A stretch of DNA of 64,000 nucleotides. It comes from Mycolicibacterium arenosum (GTDB taxonomy: Bacteria; Actinomycetota; Actinomycetes; Mycobacteriales; Mycobacteriaceae). The stretch lies in assembly GCF_024320865.1 (NCBI RefSeq), contig NZ_JANDBD010000007.1, positions 310,001-374,000 on the forward strand. The letters are read 5' to 3'. Shown here piece by piece: positions 40,641 to 49,181 of this stretch; position 1 is the first letter of the stretch; each line of letters begins with the position of its first letter. Under the pieces are notes generated by a model, which saw nothing but the letters and a program-made list of their open reading frames with translations, ran no database searches and was not told where the DNA came from. The position numbers and the translations under genes are program-made.

Positions 40641-40922
40641 CTACTTCGTCTCGGCGTCGGTTTCGTCCTCGCTCATCGTGTTGTGTCGCTCGCCCATGAC
40701 GTCCTCGCGCTTGATTCCGCCCTCGGCGACCTCGCCGAACTTCGGGGTGCCGTCGTCGTCGAGCCAGTCGTTCACGGCCGTGCCGGTCACCGTGTTGCTC
40801 GTCCCCGGCATCGCCACGGTGGGCCGGTCCTCGTCGATGGTCTTAGCCATCTCCTTGGCCTTCTCGCGGTGCTCGTCGGTCACTTCCGGCTTCGGAATGG
40901 TTCCCTGCTCGTTGTCTGCCAT
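40641..40922 (-). CDS. Small acidic hydrophilic protein with SigF-type promoter
   Basis: A 93-residue protein rich in Asp, Glu and Lys, without Cys or hydrophobic segments, so probably disordered. I do not recognise a catalytic family; similar proteins are conserved in mycobacteria. It carries a GTAVNDWLDDDGTPKFGEVAEGG stretch near the middle. A GTTT-N16-GGGCAC promoter candidate lies just upstream of the ATG at 40922. By composition and promoter it may be a stress-induced protein (inference). Confidence 0.65.
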   Translation of the reverse strand: MADNEQGTIPKPEVTDEHREKAKEMAKTIDEDRPTVAMPGTSNTVTGTAVNDWLDDDGTPKFGEVAEGGIKREDVMGERHNTMSEDETDAETK

Positions 40923-40932
40923 GCCCGACGGC

Positions 40933-40958
40933 GTGCCCGAAAGTGTGACCTACGAAAC
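40933..40958 (-). promoter_or_regulatory. SigF-type promoter candidate for the small acidic protein
   Basis: Minus strand: GTTT (40958-40955), 16 bases, GGGCAC (40938-40933), one mismatch from GGGTAC. The ATG at 40922 lies 10 bases from the -10, so the message would be nearly leaderless. Confidence 0.45.
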
Positions 40959-40974
40959 ACGAATCTCAGGTGCG

Positions 40975-41571
40975 TCAGGCCCGGACGGGCACCCGCAGCG
41001 CCGCCGGCAGGCTCGGAAGGAAGTGCCGTTCGGCGAACGCGCGGATCTCGTCGGCGGTGTCGAGCGGCTGCGTGCTCGGCAGCATCAGCGCCATCGCCAC
41101 GTAGCGCAGGATGGTGTCCGCCAGCTCGGTGACGGCCTCCTCACCGATGCGTTCGGCGAAGCCCGCGGGGAAGATCACGTGCAGCGCCTCCGCCATCCGC
41201 TCGATCGCCTTCGGGTAGTGCCGCTTGGCCTGGGCTAGCACCACCGCCGGCTCCTCGGTGATCATCTGGTCGAGCACCCGGTGACGGCGGAACCGCAGGA
41301 TCGACAGCGTGAACGCCTCGACGTAGTAATTCGCCTGCGGCCCCGCGTTCTTCAGCTCCTCGGCGATATCGGCGAACAGGGCGACGTTCTCGCGCTCGAT
41401 GACGGCCTCGACCAGTTCGTCGCGGTTGGCGAAGCGGCGGTAGATCGTGGTGCGGCTGACGCCTGCGCGCCGCGCCACGTCGTCGAGCGCGACGCGGTGC
41501 ACACCGTGCCGCTCGAACTCGACCAGCGCGGCGTCGAGGATCGCCTCCGTGGCGTGATCAGCCGCGGGCAT
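40975..41571 (-). CDS. TetR/AcrR family transcriptional regulator
   Basis: A 198-residue TetR-type regulator. The helix-turn-helix (about residues 6-55) reads HGVHRVALDDVARRAGVSRTTIYRRFANRDEL. The C-terminal domain is all-helical with no obvious ligand motif. ATG at 41571 lies 14 bases inside the end of the upstream MpaB-family gene; translation is probably coupled. A near-palindromic site upstream of the MpaB gene (42421-42446) is a candidate operator for autoregulation. Confidence 0.88.
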   Translation of the reverse strand: MPAADHATEAILDAALVEFERHGVHRVALDDVARRAGVSRTTIYRRFANRDELVEAVIERENVALFADIAEELKNAGPQANYYVEAFTLSILRFRRHRVLDQMITEEPAVVLAQAKRHYPKAIERMAEALHVIFPAGFAERIGEEAVTELADTILRYVAMALMLPSTQPLDTADEIRAFAERHFLPSLPAALRVPVRA

Positions 41572-42412
41572 AGCCCTGCTGCGCAAAGGTGTTGTAACGC
41601 ACCGACATCGGTAGCCGATCCCACGCCCAGTTCACCGGCTTGGTCCGCCACAGCGCCGCGAACGCCTGATAGGCCTTCTCCTTGCGGTCGCTCCACGGCA
41701 GGCCGAGCAGGTCACGCCCGCGGGGCGGCATTCCACCGGTGGTCAGGAACGCTGCCATCGGGTTGAACAGCGGGGCGATGAGCTTCCACGCCAGCGGCGG
41801 CACCCCCTTGGGGCAGGGGAAGCCCTTGGTGACGTATCCGACGCCGTACTTGGCGGTCGGATGCGCGACGACGATCTCGTCCATCATGCGATCCCAATAG
41901 CGTTGGAACTCCGCGTAATCGGCGGGCATGACCCGATCGCTGACGCCGTAGCGCCGGTACCACGTCTTCGACTCGAGGTAGATCTGCTCCTTCTCCGCCT
42001 CGGTCAGCCGCTTCACGAACGTGTCGGCGAAGTAGAGCACCTGCTCGACGAACGTGGCGTGCGCCCAGAAGTAGGTCTCCGGGTCGAGCGCGTGATAGCG
42101 CTGCCCGTCCGGCATGTCCCCTTTTATGTCCTTGTGGAAGTCGCGGACCTGGATGCCGCGGTTGTCGTCATCCGAACCGTAAACCGTCATGAAGATCGGC
42201 GGCAGCGACCGCTTGACCCTGGCGGCGGTGTCGGAGAAGAACACCGAGTGGTCGAGCACGCCCTGCCCCAGTTCGGCGAGCATGTTCTGCAGCACCGCCG
42301 GCCGCGGTCCGATGAGGTACATCCGGTTGTCGCCGAAGTACTTCCACACCAGCGATTCCGGGCCCAGGGGCAGTGCGTCGACCTGCTGAGGGTTCTCCGC
42401 CAGTTCCGTCAT
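41558..42412 (-). CDS. MpaB/DUF2236 family oxygenase
   Basis: A 284-residue protein of the MpaB/rubber oxygenase catalytic-domain (DUF2236) family. Relatives bind a b-type heme through a His; here a WAHATFVEQVLYFADTF helix (about 113-129) and RYHALDPETYFW just before it hold likely ligands. It probably oxidises a hydrophobic substrate with O2. ATG at 42412 is chosen; a GTG two codons upstream is possible. It shares an operon with the TetR gene downstream, suggesting the substrate or product is sensed by that TetR protein. Confidence 0.8.
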   Translation of the reverse strand: MTELAENPQQVDALPLGPESLVWKYFGDNRMYLIGPRPAVLQNMLAELGQGVLDHSVFFSDTAARVKRSLPPIFMTVYGSDDDNRGIQVRDFHKDIKGDMPDGQRYHALDPETYFWAHATFVEQVLYFADTFVKRLTEAEKEQIYLESKTWYRRYGVSDRVMPADYAEFQRYWDRMMDEIVVAHPTAKYGVGYVTKGFPCPKGVPPLAWKLIAPLFNPMAAFLTTGGMPPRGRDLLGLPWSDRKEKAYQAFAALWRTKPVNWAWDRLPMSVRYNTFAQQGYARG

Positions 42413-42420
42413 GGACACAG

Positions 42421-42446
42421 TGTTACAGATTTCGCACTTTGTACCA
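42421..42446 (-). promoter_or_regulatory. Candidate TetR operator upstream of the MpaB-TetR pair
   Basis: TGTTACA (42421-42427) and TGTACCA (42440-42446) form an imperfect inverted repeat (6 of 7 bases) with a 12-base spacer, directly upstream of the MpaB start. The size and spacing fit a TetR half-site pair. It overlaps a likely core promoter region. Confidence 0.4.
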
Positions 42447-42475
42447 ATAGCCCTGTGAGCGGGGTCACCCCAACG

Positions 42476-42536
42476 CGCGAGCAGACGCGAAATCCCCTCG
42501 ATCCACGCAATTGAGGGGATTCTGCGTCTGCTCGCG
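42476..42536. terminator. Long inverted repeat between the heme operon and the MpaB-TetR pair
   Basis: CGCGAGCAGACGC (42476-42488) pairs perfectly with 42524-42536; after a two-base interruption a second 9-base stem (42491-42499 with 42513-42521) continues it, closed by a 13-base loop. The stem lies 18 bases after the last heme-operon gene and downstream of its stop, so termination is the likely role; like the element at 28624 it may be a repeated intergenic palindrome. Confidence 0.6.
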
Positions 42537-42553
42537 GGAGGACGTGGGGGAAC

Positions 42554-42787
42554 TCAGCGACGCAACCGGGCCACGCCGGCCACCGCGGCCGTCCCCGCCA
42601 CCGCGCCGAGCACCAGCGCCAACAGGACCAGCGACGGGTCGTAGACCGTTGAGGACATGGCGGGCTCACCGTCGACGACCGGCGGCACCACCGCGATCGA
42701 CGCCGACGCCAACCAGCTCAGCACGGCTCCCACCAGCGCCGCGGCGGCGACGACGAGCTGGGCCAGTCCGAGCCTGCGGTCGGTCAC
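42554..42787 (-). CDS. Small membrane protein, end of the heme operon
   Basis: A 77-residue protein with two hydrophobic helices (about residues 8-30 and 52-70) separated by a short Ser/Pro loop. No recognised domain beyond being conserved next to hemB in mycobacteria. GTG at 42787 overlaps the preceding gene's stop by 4 bases. It ends shortly before the long inverted repeat that probably terminates the operon. Confidence 0.7.
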   Translation of the reverse strand: MTDRRLGLAQLVVAAAALVGAVLSWLASASIAVVPPVVDGEPAMSSTVYDPSLVLLALVLGAVAGTAAVAGVARLRR

Positions 42788-43254
42788 GACTCGGCACCGT
42801 CGACCAGAGCGGTCAGCGCCTCCCGCAGTTTCGCGTGCTTGCGCGCCCAGGCCTGCGCCGACCGGTCGGCGGTCAGCTTGAGCCCGATCCCGGTTCGGCC
42901 GCGCGGCACCCCGGTCAACTCGCCGAGCGCGCGATAGGACTGCCACCTGGGCACCTCGGGACCGCTCGCGGGCGGGAAGATCCTGACGATCTCCTCGATC
43001 CGGATGGTCTCGGCGCCCTGCCGCAGCGCCACCGCGGTCAGCTCGACCGACGTGTGGATGCGCGCAGCCTTGATCTGAATCGCCAGGAAGCCGGTCACCA
43101 ACACCAGGAAGATGCCGGGCACGATCGGCTGGAAGCCGTAGCCGGTGGAGATCTGGATCGCCGCCATCGCGCCGGCTGCTACGGGACCCGCGAGCGCCCA
43201 CCACCAGGTCGCGCCTGGCTCGTGGAACAGGATCTCCGGCTGCGGTGCCGTCAC
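42784..43254 (-). CDS. DUF3093 family membrane protein
   Basis: A 156-residue protein with two N-terminal transmembrane helices (about 18-36 and 42-62) and a soluble C-terminal domain, the DUF3093 layout. The soluble part includes VELTAVALRQGAETIRIEEIVRIFPP and a basic tail. Function unknown. ATG at 43254 overlaps the preceding gene by 4 bases. It is one of four small membrane genes following hemB, an order conserved in mycobacteria. Confidence 0.8.
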   Translation of the reverse strand: MTAPQPEILFHEPGATWWWALAGPVAAGAMAAIQISTGYGFQPIVPGIFLVLVTGFLAIQIKAARIHTSVELTAVALRQGAETIRIEEIVRIFPPASGPEVPRWQSYRALGELTGVPRGRTGIGLKLTADRSAQAWARKHAKLREALTALVDGAES

Positions 43255-43649
43255 TTGTCACCATCCGGGTAGTACCAGGAGATCGACGCCGGCCGCTGAT
43301 TGAGCGCGGAACCGGCGATCAACGCGACGACGGCGATGACCATCAACCCAAGCACCCCGATCGGGACCGGCAGGAACAGCACGAGCAGACCGAGGAACGC
43401 GACGGAGGCCATCGCGAGCGCCATGGCGGCGCGGCCGAAGCGCGGATCGCGTTTGCGCGCCCGCCCCGCCAGGAACCCGAGACCCAGGCCGACGGCGAGC
43501 AGCAGCACCCCGACGAGCTTGTAGGCCAGCACCGGGTACGTGAGCATCAGCAGGCCCATCGCCGCGATCACGATCGCGGCCACCATCCAGCTGTAGTAGG
43601 CGGCGGCGACGGTACGGGGCCGACCGGTGGGCAGCGCGTTGTCGGTCAT
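43251..43649 (-). CDS. Four-helix membrane protein, heme operon
   Basis: A 132-residue protein with four predicted transmembrane helices in two pairs (about 20-60 and 75-115), short loops and a cytoplasmic N-terminus rich in Arg. No motif. Start ATG at 43649; stop overlaps DUF3093. Its place just before the DUF3093 gene is conserved in mycobacteria; role unknown. Confidence 0.72.
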   Translation of the reverse strand: MTDNALPTGRPRTVAAAYYSWMVAAIVIAAMGLLMLTYPVLAYKLVGVLLLAVGLGLGFLAGRARKRDPRFGRAAMALAMASVAFLGLLVLFLPVPIGVLGLMVIAVVALIAGSALNQRPASISWYYPDGDK

Positions 43650-43661
43650 CGTCGGGTCAGC

Positions 43662-44111
43662 CTAACGGGTGAAGAATTCACCGGCGTCCTTGCGGTGTAG
43701 CAGGTAGATGCCGCCCGCGATCAGCACGGATCCGACGATCGACGTGATCGCGAGGACCACGGCGGCGGCGTCGGGCCCCTCGTAACCGAGCACTCCGGTC
43801 ACCGCGTACACCACCGACGCGGCACCGCCTCCGGTCAGCAGCGTGCGCGCCCACCGATAGCCCTCGCGCAGCAGGACCAACAGGGTGATGACGACCGCGG
43901 TGAGGTTGACGGCGACGACGGCGGTCGAGGTGAGGACGATCCACGACGGGGCCGGGTCGGGAGCGTTGAGGCTCGCGGTCACGTAGCCCGTCACCATCAG
44001 CGGTAGCGCGACGGCCCACAACCAGAACCCGGTGACGACGTCCTCGGGCCTCGCGTCGGGGCTACCGGTCGGCGCGCTGCCGGGTTCCTGGTGTGGCAAC
44101 GCCGCGCTCAC
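43662..44111 (-). CDS. Membrane protein next to hemB (Rv0513-like)
   Basis: A 149-residue protein with a short hydrophilic N-terminus and four transmembrane helices (about 30-48, 58-80, 88-105 and 120-140). GTG at 44111 overlaps the hemB stop by 4 bases (GTGA), so its translation is coupled to hemB. Rv0513 of M. tuberculosis lies in the same place. Function unknown; a role in heme or porphyrin transport is speculation only. Confidence 0.72.
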   Translation of the reverse strand: MSAALPHQEPGSAPTGSPDARPEDVVTGFWLWAVALPLMVTGYVTASLNAPDPAPSWIVLTSTAVVAVNLTAVVITLLVLLREGYRWARTLLTGGGAASVVYAVTGVLGYEGPDAAAVVLAITSIVGSVLIAGGIYLLHRKDAGEFFTR

Positions 44112-45088
44112 GCCAGCCAGCCGGCGACGTCGGCCGCCCAGTAGGTCAACACGATGTCGGCGCCCGCACGCCGGATCCCCGTCAGCGTTTCGAGCGCCAC
44201 GGTCCGCATGTCGATCCACCCGTTGGCCGCGGCGGCGCTGATCATCGCGTACTCGCCGGACACCTGGTACGCCGCGACGGGTACGGGTGAGATGTCGGCG
44301 GCAGCGCGCACCACGTCGAGGTACGCCATCGCGGGCTTGACCATCACCATGTCGGCACCCTCGGCGATGTCCAGTTCGATCTCGTGCAGCGCCTCCCGCG
44401 CGTTGCCCGGATCCTGTTGGTAGGTGCGGCGATCGCCCTCCAGGCTCGAGGCCACCGCCTCGCGGAACGGCCCGTAGAAGCCCGACGCGAACTTCGCCGC
44501 ATAGGCCAGGACGGCGACGTCCTGGTGACCCGCGGCGTCGAGGCCGTCGCGGATTGCAGTGACCTGTCCGTCCATCATGCCGCTGGGCCCGATGACGTGG
44601 GCACCGGAATTCGCCTGTGCCACGGCGAGTTCCACATAGCGCGCGTTGGTCGCGTCGTTGTCGACCCGGCCCTCGTCGTCGAGCACGCCGCAGTGACCGT
44701 GATCGGTGAACTCGTCGAGGCACGTGTCGGCCATCAGGACGGTGGCGTCGCCGAGCTCAGCGGCCAGGTCGCGCAGCGCCACGTTGAGCACGCCGTCATC
44801 GGCGATCCCGACCGAGCCCGTGGCGTCCTTGTCGTCGTCGCGCGGCACCCCGAACAGCATGAGCCCGCCCACCCCGGCATCGACGGCCGCAACGGCGGCC
44901 CGCCGCAACGACTCCCGCGTGTGCTGGACGACGCCCGGCATCGAGGTGATGGCTCGAGGTTCCGTCAAGCCGTCTGCGATGAACATCGGCAGCACCAGAT
45001 GCCTTGGCTCCAAGGAGGTTTCCGCGACCAGCCGACGCATCGCCGGGGTGGTCCGCAGACGGCGCGGCCGGTGCTGGGGGAAGGACAC
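44108..45088 (-). CDS. hemB: Porphobilinogen synthase (delta-aminolevulinate dehydratase) HemB
   Basis: A 326-residue TIM-barrel enzyme that condenses two 5-aminolevulinate molecules into porphobilinogen. The two Schiff-base Lys residues lie in AYAAKFASGFYGPF near 201 and MVMVKPAMAYLD near 254; DTCLDEFTDHGHCGV near 122-136 supplies Cys metal ligands. GTG start at 45088 follows the HemD stop by 9 bases. Follows hemA-hemC-hemD in one operon. Confidence 0.95.
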   Translation of the reverse strand: MSFPQHRPRRLRTTPAMRRLVAETSLEPRHLVLPMFIADGLTEPRAITSMPGVVQHTRESLRRAAVAAVDAGVGGLMLFGVPRDDDKDATGSVGIADDGVLNVALRDLAAELGDATVLMADTCLDEFTDHGHCGVLDDEGRVDNDATNARYVELAVAQANSGAHVIGPSGMMDGQVTAIRDGLDAAGHQDVAVLAYAAKFASGFYGPFREAVASSLEGDRRTYQQDPGNAREALHEIELDIAEGADMVMVKPAMAYLDVVRAAADISPVPVAAYQVSGEYAMISAAAANGWIDMRTVALETLTGIRRAGADIVLTYWAADVAGWLA

Positions 45089-45097
45089 GTCGCCAGC

Positions 45098-46753
45098 CTA
45101 GCGACGACGGCTCTTCTTGCGCGGCGGCGGTAGGGCCCCCTCGGCACGCAGCCGGGCGGCGTGCTCGGCGAGCGCCTCGACCAGCGGACCCACCTGAGCG
45201 GTCTCCGGCTGAACATCGACCCGCAGCCCGAATTCCGCTGCGGTCTCGGCGGTTTTCGGCCCGATGCACGCGACGATGGTCCGCGCGTGCGGCTTACCGG
45301 CGATGCCGACGAGGTTGCGCACCGTCGAGCTCGAGGTGAAGCAGACCGCGTCGAACCCGCCGGTCTTGATCATCTCGCGGGTCTGCGCGGGCGGCGGCGC
45401 GGCGCGCACCGTGCGGTACGCCGTGACGTCCTCGATCTCCCAACCGCGTTCGCGCAGCCCCTCGGCCAGCGTCTCGGTGGCGATGTCGGCGCGAGGCAGC
45501 AGCACCCGGTTCACCGGGTCGAAGATGTCGTCGTACGGCGGGAACTCGTCGAGCAGCCCCAGCGAGCTCTGTTCGCCGCTGGGAACCAGCTCCGGGTTGA
45601 TTCCGAAGGCGCGCACCGCATCCGCGGTCGCCTGCCCGACGCACGCGATCTTCACACCCGAGAACGCGCGGGCGTCGAGACCGAACTCGTTGAACTTCTC
45701 CCACACCGCGCGCACCGCGTTGGTCGACGTGAACACGACCCACTGGAAGCGTCCGTCGACCAGGCCCTTGACCGCCCGCTCCATCTGGGCGGGGCTGCGC
45801 GGCGGCTCGACGGCGATGGTCGGCACCTCGACGGGCAGCGCACCGTGGCTCACCAGCCGGTCGCTCATCTCGCCGGCCTGGTCCTTGGTCCGCGGCACCA
45901 GCACGGTCCAGCCGTACAGCGAACGGCTCTCCCACCAGTTCAGCTTGGCGCGGTTGGCAACCGTCTTGCCGATGGTCACGACCAGCGGACCGGCCAGCGG
46001 ACCCGCCGGCTCGCTGCCTGCGAGCGTCGCCTTGTCCAGCAGTCCCGCGAGGGTGGACTCGACCGACCGCTGCTGGCAGGTGGTGCCGTTGGCGGTGATC
46101 ACACACGGCGTCGTGTCCGTCAGTCCGTACTCGACGAGCGTGCGGGCCGCGTCGGGCAGATGCGATGCGGTCGCGTGCAGGATCAACGGACCCGGAGCCG
46201 CGGCCAGCGCGCCCCAGTCGACGTCGCCGCGCACGTCGGCGACGGTGTGCGACGAGCCCAGCGGCAGACCCGCGTAGGTGGGCACCGCCGTGCCCGCGGG
46301 CAGACCCGGCACGATCTCGAACTGCCCGTGCGCGCGGGCGACAGCCGACACCTCGGTGATCACGGCGTCGTCGGACAGCGGGTCACCCGCGACCAGTCGC
46401 ACGACGTCGACTCCGGTCTTCGCCTCGTTGACGAGCAGCCTCGCCACCTCGGTGGGCTCGCCGAGGGCGGGCCTGATCTCGGCGCCTGCGGGCAGCTGCG
46501 TTGCGGGTGCCTTCTCGTCGGCGGTGTCGCCGCCGACGGCGGTCGGCTTCGCGGGCTCGGTCGGCCCCGACGGGGGCGGCAGCTCCGAACCGGCGATGGC
46601 CAGTACAGCCTCGGGCACATCGGCATCGGTGAACACCAGGGCGGCGTGCGACAGCACCGCACGCGCCCGTGTCGTCAGCAGGCCTGGATCACCAGGGCCC
46701 GCGCCGATGAACGTGATGCGGCCGGGCTTGTGCTTACGCACTCGGGTCGTCAT
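45098..46753 (-). CDS. hemD: Fused uroporphyrinogen-III C-methyltransferase-like / synthase protein HemD
   Basis: A 551-residue two-domain protein. Residues about 10-250 are a CobA/CysG-like tetrapyrrole methylase domain (GRITFIGAGPGDPGLLT at 11-27, VVRLVAGDPLS near 120), and residues about 280-540 the uroporphyrinogen-III synthase domain (WTVLVPRTKDQAGEM near 285, VVFTSTNAVRAVW near 345, ACIGPKTAETAAEFG near 500). The fusion is the normal mycobacterial form (Rv0511, 565 residues). The methylase domain has lost some key residues in related proteins, so methylation is not certain. ATG at 46753 follows the HemC stop by 3 bases. Confidence 0.92.
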   Translation of the reverse strand: MTTRVRKHKPGRITFIGAGPGDPGLLTTRARAVLSHAALVFTDADVPEAVLAIAGSELPPPSGPTEPAKPTAVGGDTADEKAPATQLPAGAEIRPALGEPTEVARLLVNEAKTGVDVVRLVAGDPLSDDAVITEVSAVARAHGQFEIVPGLPAGTAVPTYAGLPLGSSHTVADVRGDVDWGALAAAPGPLILHATASHLPDAARTLVEYGLTDTTPCVITANGTTCQQRSVESTLAGLLDKATLAGSEPAGPLAGPLVVTIGKTVANRAKLNWWESRSLYGWTVLVPRTKDQAGEMSDRLVSHGALPVEVPTIAVEPPRSPAQMERAVKGLVDGRFQWVVFTSTNAVRAVWEKFNEFGLDARAFSGVKIACVGQATADAVRAFGINPELVPSGEQSSLGLLDEFPPYDDIFDPVNRVLLPRADIATETLAEGLRERGWEIEDVTAYRTVRAAPPPAQTREMIKTGGFDAVCFTSSSTVRNLVGIAGKPHARTIVACIGPKTAETAAEFGLRVDVQPETAQVGPLVEALAEHAARLRAEGALPPPRKKSRRR

Positions 46754-46756
46754 CCT

Positions 46757-47704
46757 TCACTCCCGCTCTGTCGGTCCCGCTTTGGAATCCACCAGTAATT
46801 CCCGCGCTCCCAGTTCGAACAACTCCGCCGCGACCGAGAGCCCCAGCTCTGCGGCACGGTCGGGAGTCCCGATTCCGGACGCACGGATCACGTCGGATCC
46901 GTCCAGTGCCGCCACGCAACCGCGTAGCGACAGCTCCTCGAAGATGTTGCCCTCCTCGTCGATGGACTCGACCACTTCCGCGATCGCTCCCACCGGCGCG
47001 GAGCACCCCGCCTCGAGCTCGGCGAGCAGGATGCGCTCCGCGGTGACTGCGGCGCGGGTGTCGGCGTCGTCCATCTCCGCCAGCAGCGCCGCGAGCTCCG
47101 TGTCACTCGCGCGGCACTCGACCGCGAGAGCTCCCTGTGCCGGTGCTGGCAACATCTGCACCGGCTCCAGAGTCTCGGTGATATCGCCGAGACGCCCGAT
47201 GCGAGCCAAGCCCGCCCGAGCGACGACGACACCGTCGAGATCACCGTTGCTCACCCTGTTCAACCTGGTGTCTAGGTTGCCTCGTAGGGGGCGGATTTCC
47301 AAACCGAGACCCAGTGCTCTAAGCTGCGCCGCCCGCCGCGGGCTCGACGTGCCGAGCACCGAACCCGTCGGCAACTCCCCCAGCACCAGACCGTCGCGGG
47401 CGACGAGCGCGTCGCGGGAGTCCTCGCGTCGGGGAATCGCGGCGATAACGAACCTCGGGTCCGGTGCGGTCGGCAAATCCTTGTACGAGTGCACGGCCAT
47501 GTCCACGGAACCGTCGGCGATGGCCTCGCGCAGTGCCGCGGTGAACACGCCGACGCCGATTTCGGCGATCGGGGCGTCGGACCGATCCCCGTCGGTGCTG
47601 ACGATGACGAGTTCGGCGGCGTGTCCGTTGGCGTTCAGCGCGTCCCTGATGACGCCCGCCTGGGTGGTGGCCAGCAGACTGCCCCTGGTGCCGATGCGGA
47701 TCAC
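46757..47704 (-). CDS. hemC: Porphobilinogen deaminase (hydroxymethylbilane synthase) HemC
   Basis: A 315-residue enzyme that polymerises four porphobilinogens. Active-site Asp lies in HSYKDLPT near 81, Arg contacts in SSPRRAAQLRALGLGLEIRPLRGNLDTRL near 122-150, and the dipyrromethane-cofactor Cys in LEAGCSAPVG near 230. GTG at 47704 begins IRIGTRGSLLA. It lies 26 bases after the HemA stop in the same operon. Confidence 0.95.
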   Translation of the reverse strand: MIRIGTRGSLLATTQAGVIRDALNANGHAAELVIVSTDGDRSDAPIAEIGVGVFTAALREAIADGSVDMAVHSYKDLPTAPDPRFVIAAIPRREDSRDALVARDGLVLGELPTGSVLGTSSPRRAAQLRALGLGLEIRPLRGNLDTRLNRVSNGDLDGVVVARAGLARIGRLGDITETLEPVQMLPAPAQGALAVECRASDTELAALLAEMDDADTRAAVTAERILLAELEAGCSAPVGAIAEVVESIDEEGNIFEELSLRGCVAALDGSDVIRASGIGTPDRAAELGLSVAAELFELGARELLVDSKAGPTERE

Positions 47705-47730
47705 CGAACCGATATCACTTTTCGACAGAG

Positions 47731-49074
47731 CTAATCGGTCCCGTCAGAATCCGTTGCGGTGTAAGGCAATTCGCTTCCCGCGACGGCGTCGACGGCCTGC
47801 TGGTCGAGTTCGAACAGCTCGCGAAGCGCCTCGGCGTAGCTGTCCCCACCCGGTGCACTCGCCAGCTGCTTGACCCGCACCGTCGGGGCGTGCAGCAGCT
47901 TGTCGACGACGCGCCGGACCGTGCGGGCGACCTCGTCGCGATGCGTGGCGTCCAGCGTGGGCAACCGGTTGTCCAGTCGCAGCAGCTCGGCCTCCACGAC
48001 GTCGGCGGCACGCTGCCGCAACGCCGTCACCGTCGGGGTGACCTCGGCCATGCGCTGGCCCGCCAGGTAGTTGGCGACCTCTGCTGCGACGATGGCCCGT
48101 GCGGCATCGGCGTCGGACGCCGCGGCCCTGGCGGCGGGTTCGCGCTGAATGCGCTCCATGTCGACGACGTAGACGCCGGGCAGCCCTGCCACGGCGGGGT
48201 CGACGTCACGCGGCATGCCCAGATCGCAGATCACCAGCTGCTTGGTCTGCTCGCCGTGCGCCAGACCGCGGTGCACGTCCGCGAGCGACACGACCGGGCG
48301 GACGGCCCCGGTGCAGGACACCACGACGTCGGCGTCGGTCAGCACGGGCGGCAGGTGGTCGAACGGGAACGCGTGGGCGTCGACGCCCTGCTCGCGCAGG
48401 TTCTGGACCAGGCGCTCCGCACGCGGCAGCGAGCGGTTCACGACGTGGACGCGGCCGATTCCCGCCCGCACCAGATGCGAGGCGGCCAGCGCTCCCATCG
48501 AACCGGCGCCGATCACGACCGCGGTGCGGCCGGCCAGCCCGTCGACCTTGGGTGCCGCCATCTCCAGCGCCACCGACACCACCGACGCCCCCGCGGCATC
48601 GATCCCGGTCTCGGCGTGCACGCGCTTGCCGACGGCGAGGGAGCGCTGCGCGAGTTCGTGCAGGGTGCGGCCCACGGTGTGATGGGCTTCGGCCGACGCG
48701 TACGCCCGGCGCACCTGGCCGAGCACCTGCTGCTCGCCGATCACCAGCGAATCCAGTCCGCCGGTCACGGAGAACAGGTGCTCGACGGCGGCCTCGGCGT
48801 AGCGCACGTAGGCGTACTTCGTGAGGTCGCCCAGCGACATCCCGGAGTGCTCCGAGAGCACCGAGCCGATGACGGAGAGGGCGCCGTGGAACGCCTCGAC
48901 CACGGCGTAGACCTCGACGCGGTTGCACGTCGACAGCACCATGGCCTCGGTCACCAGCGACGACTGCAGGATCTCGTGGATGATCTTGGCTTGCTCGGAC
49001 TCGTCGGTGCTCAACTGCTCGAGCACGGACACCGGCGCACTGCGGTGCGAAACCCCGAAGAGCAACACGCTCAC
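47731..49074 (-). CDS. hemA: Glutamyl-tRNA reductase HemA
   Basis: A 447-residue NADPH-dependent enzyme that reduces glutamyl-tRNA to glutamate-1-semialdehyde, the entry to heme. Catalytic Cys lies in LSTCNRVEVYAV near 46; the NADPH domain starts with TAVVIGAGSMGALAASHLV near 185. GTG at 49074 opens SVLLFGVSHRS. A TTGGTA-N18-TACCTT promoter pattern lies about 20 bases upstream. First gene of the heme operon. Confidence 0.95.
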   Translation of the reverse strand: MSVLLFGVSHRSAPVSVLEQLSTDESEQAKIIHEILQSSLVTEAMVLSTCNRVEVYAVVEAFHGALSVIGSVLSEHSGMSLGDLTKYAYVRYAEAAVEHLFSVTGGLDSLVIGEQQVLGQVRRAYASAEAHHTVGRTLHELAQRSLAVGKRVHAETGIDAAGASVVSVALEMAAPKVDGLAGRTAVVIGAGSMGALAASHLVRAGIGRVHVVNRSLPRAERLVQNLREQGVDAHAFPFDHLPPVLTDADVVVSCTGAVRPVVSLADVHRGLAHGEQTKQLVICDLGMPRDVDPAVAGLPGVYVVDMERIQREPAARAAASDADAARAIVAAEVANYLAGQRMAEVTPTVTALRQRAADVVEAELLRLDNRLPTLDATHRDEVARTVRRVVDKLLHAPTVRVKQLASAPGGDSYAEALRELFELDQQAVDAVAGSELPYTATDSDGTD

Positions 49075-49094
49075 GGCATCATCACCACCTGGCT

Positions 49095-49124
49095 AAGGTA
49101 GCCGCTCACCAGCCCGCCTACCAA
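49095..49124 (-). promoter_or_regulatory. Candidate hemA promoter
   Basis: Minus strand: TTGGTA (49124-49119), 18 bases, TACCTT (49100-49095). The -10 fits the TANNNT mycobacterial housekeeping pattern; the leader to the GTG at 49074 would be about 15 bases. Confidence 0.4.
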
Positions 49125-49181
49125 ATTCCGCCGGTGCGATGTGCAGGCCTTTCCCCGTCGCTTCGCTCGCCCCGGATGCAC

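Noticed and set aside
45161..46798. A 545-residue plus-strand open frame antisense to hemD
   Set aside because: It is Arg/His/Asp-rich with no motif, while HemD domains are clear on the other strand.
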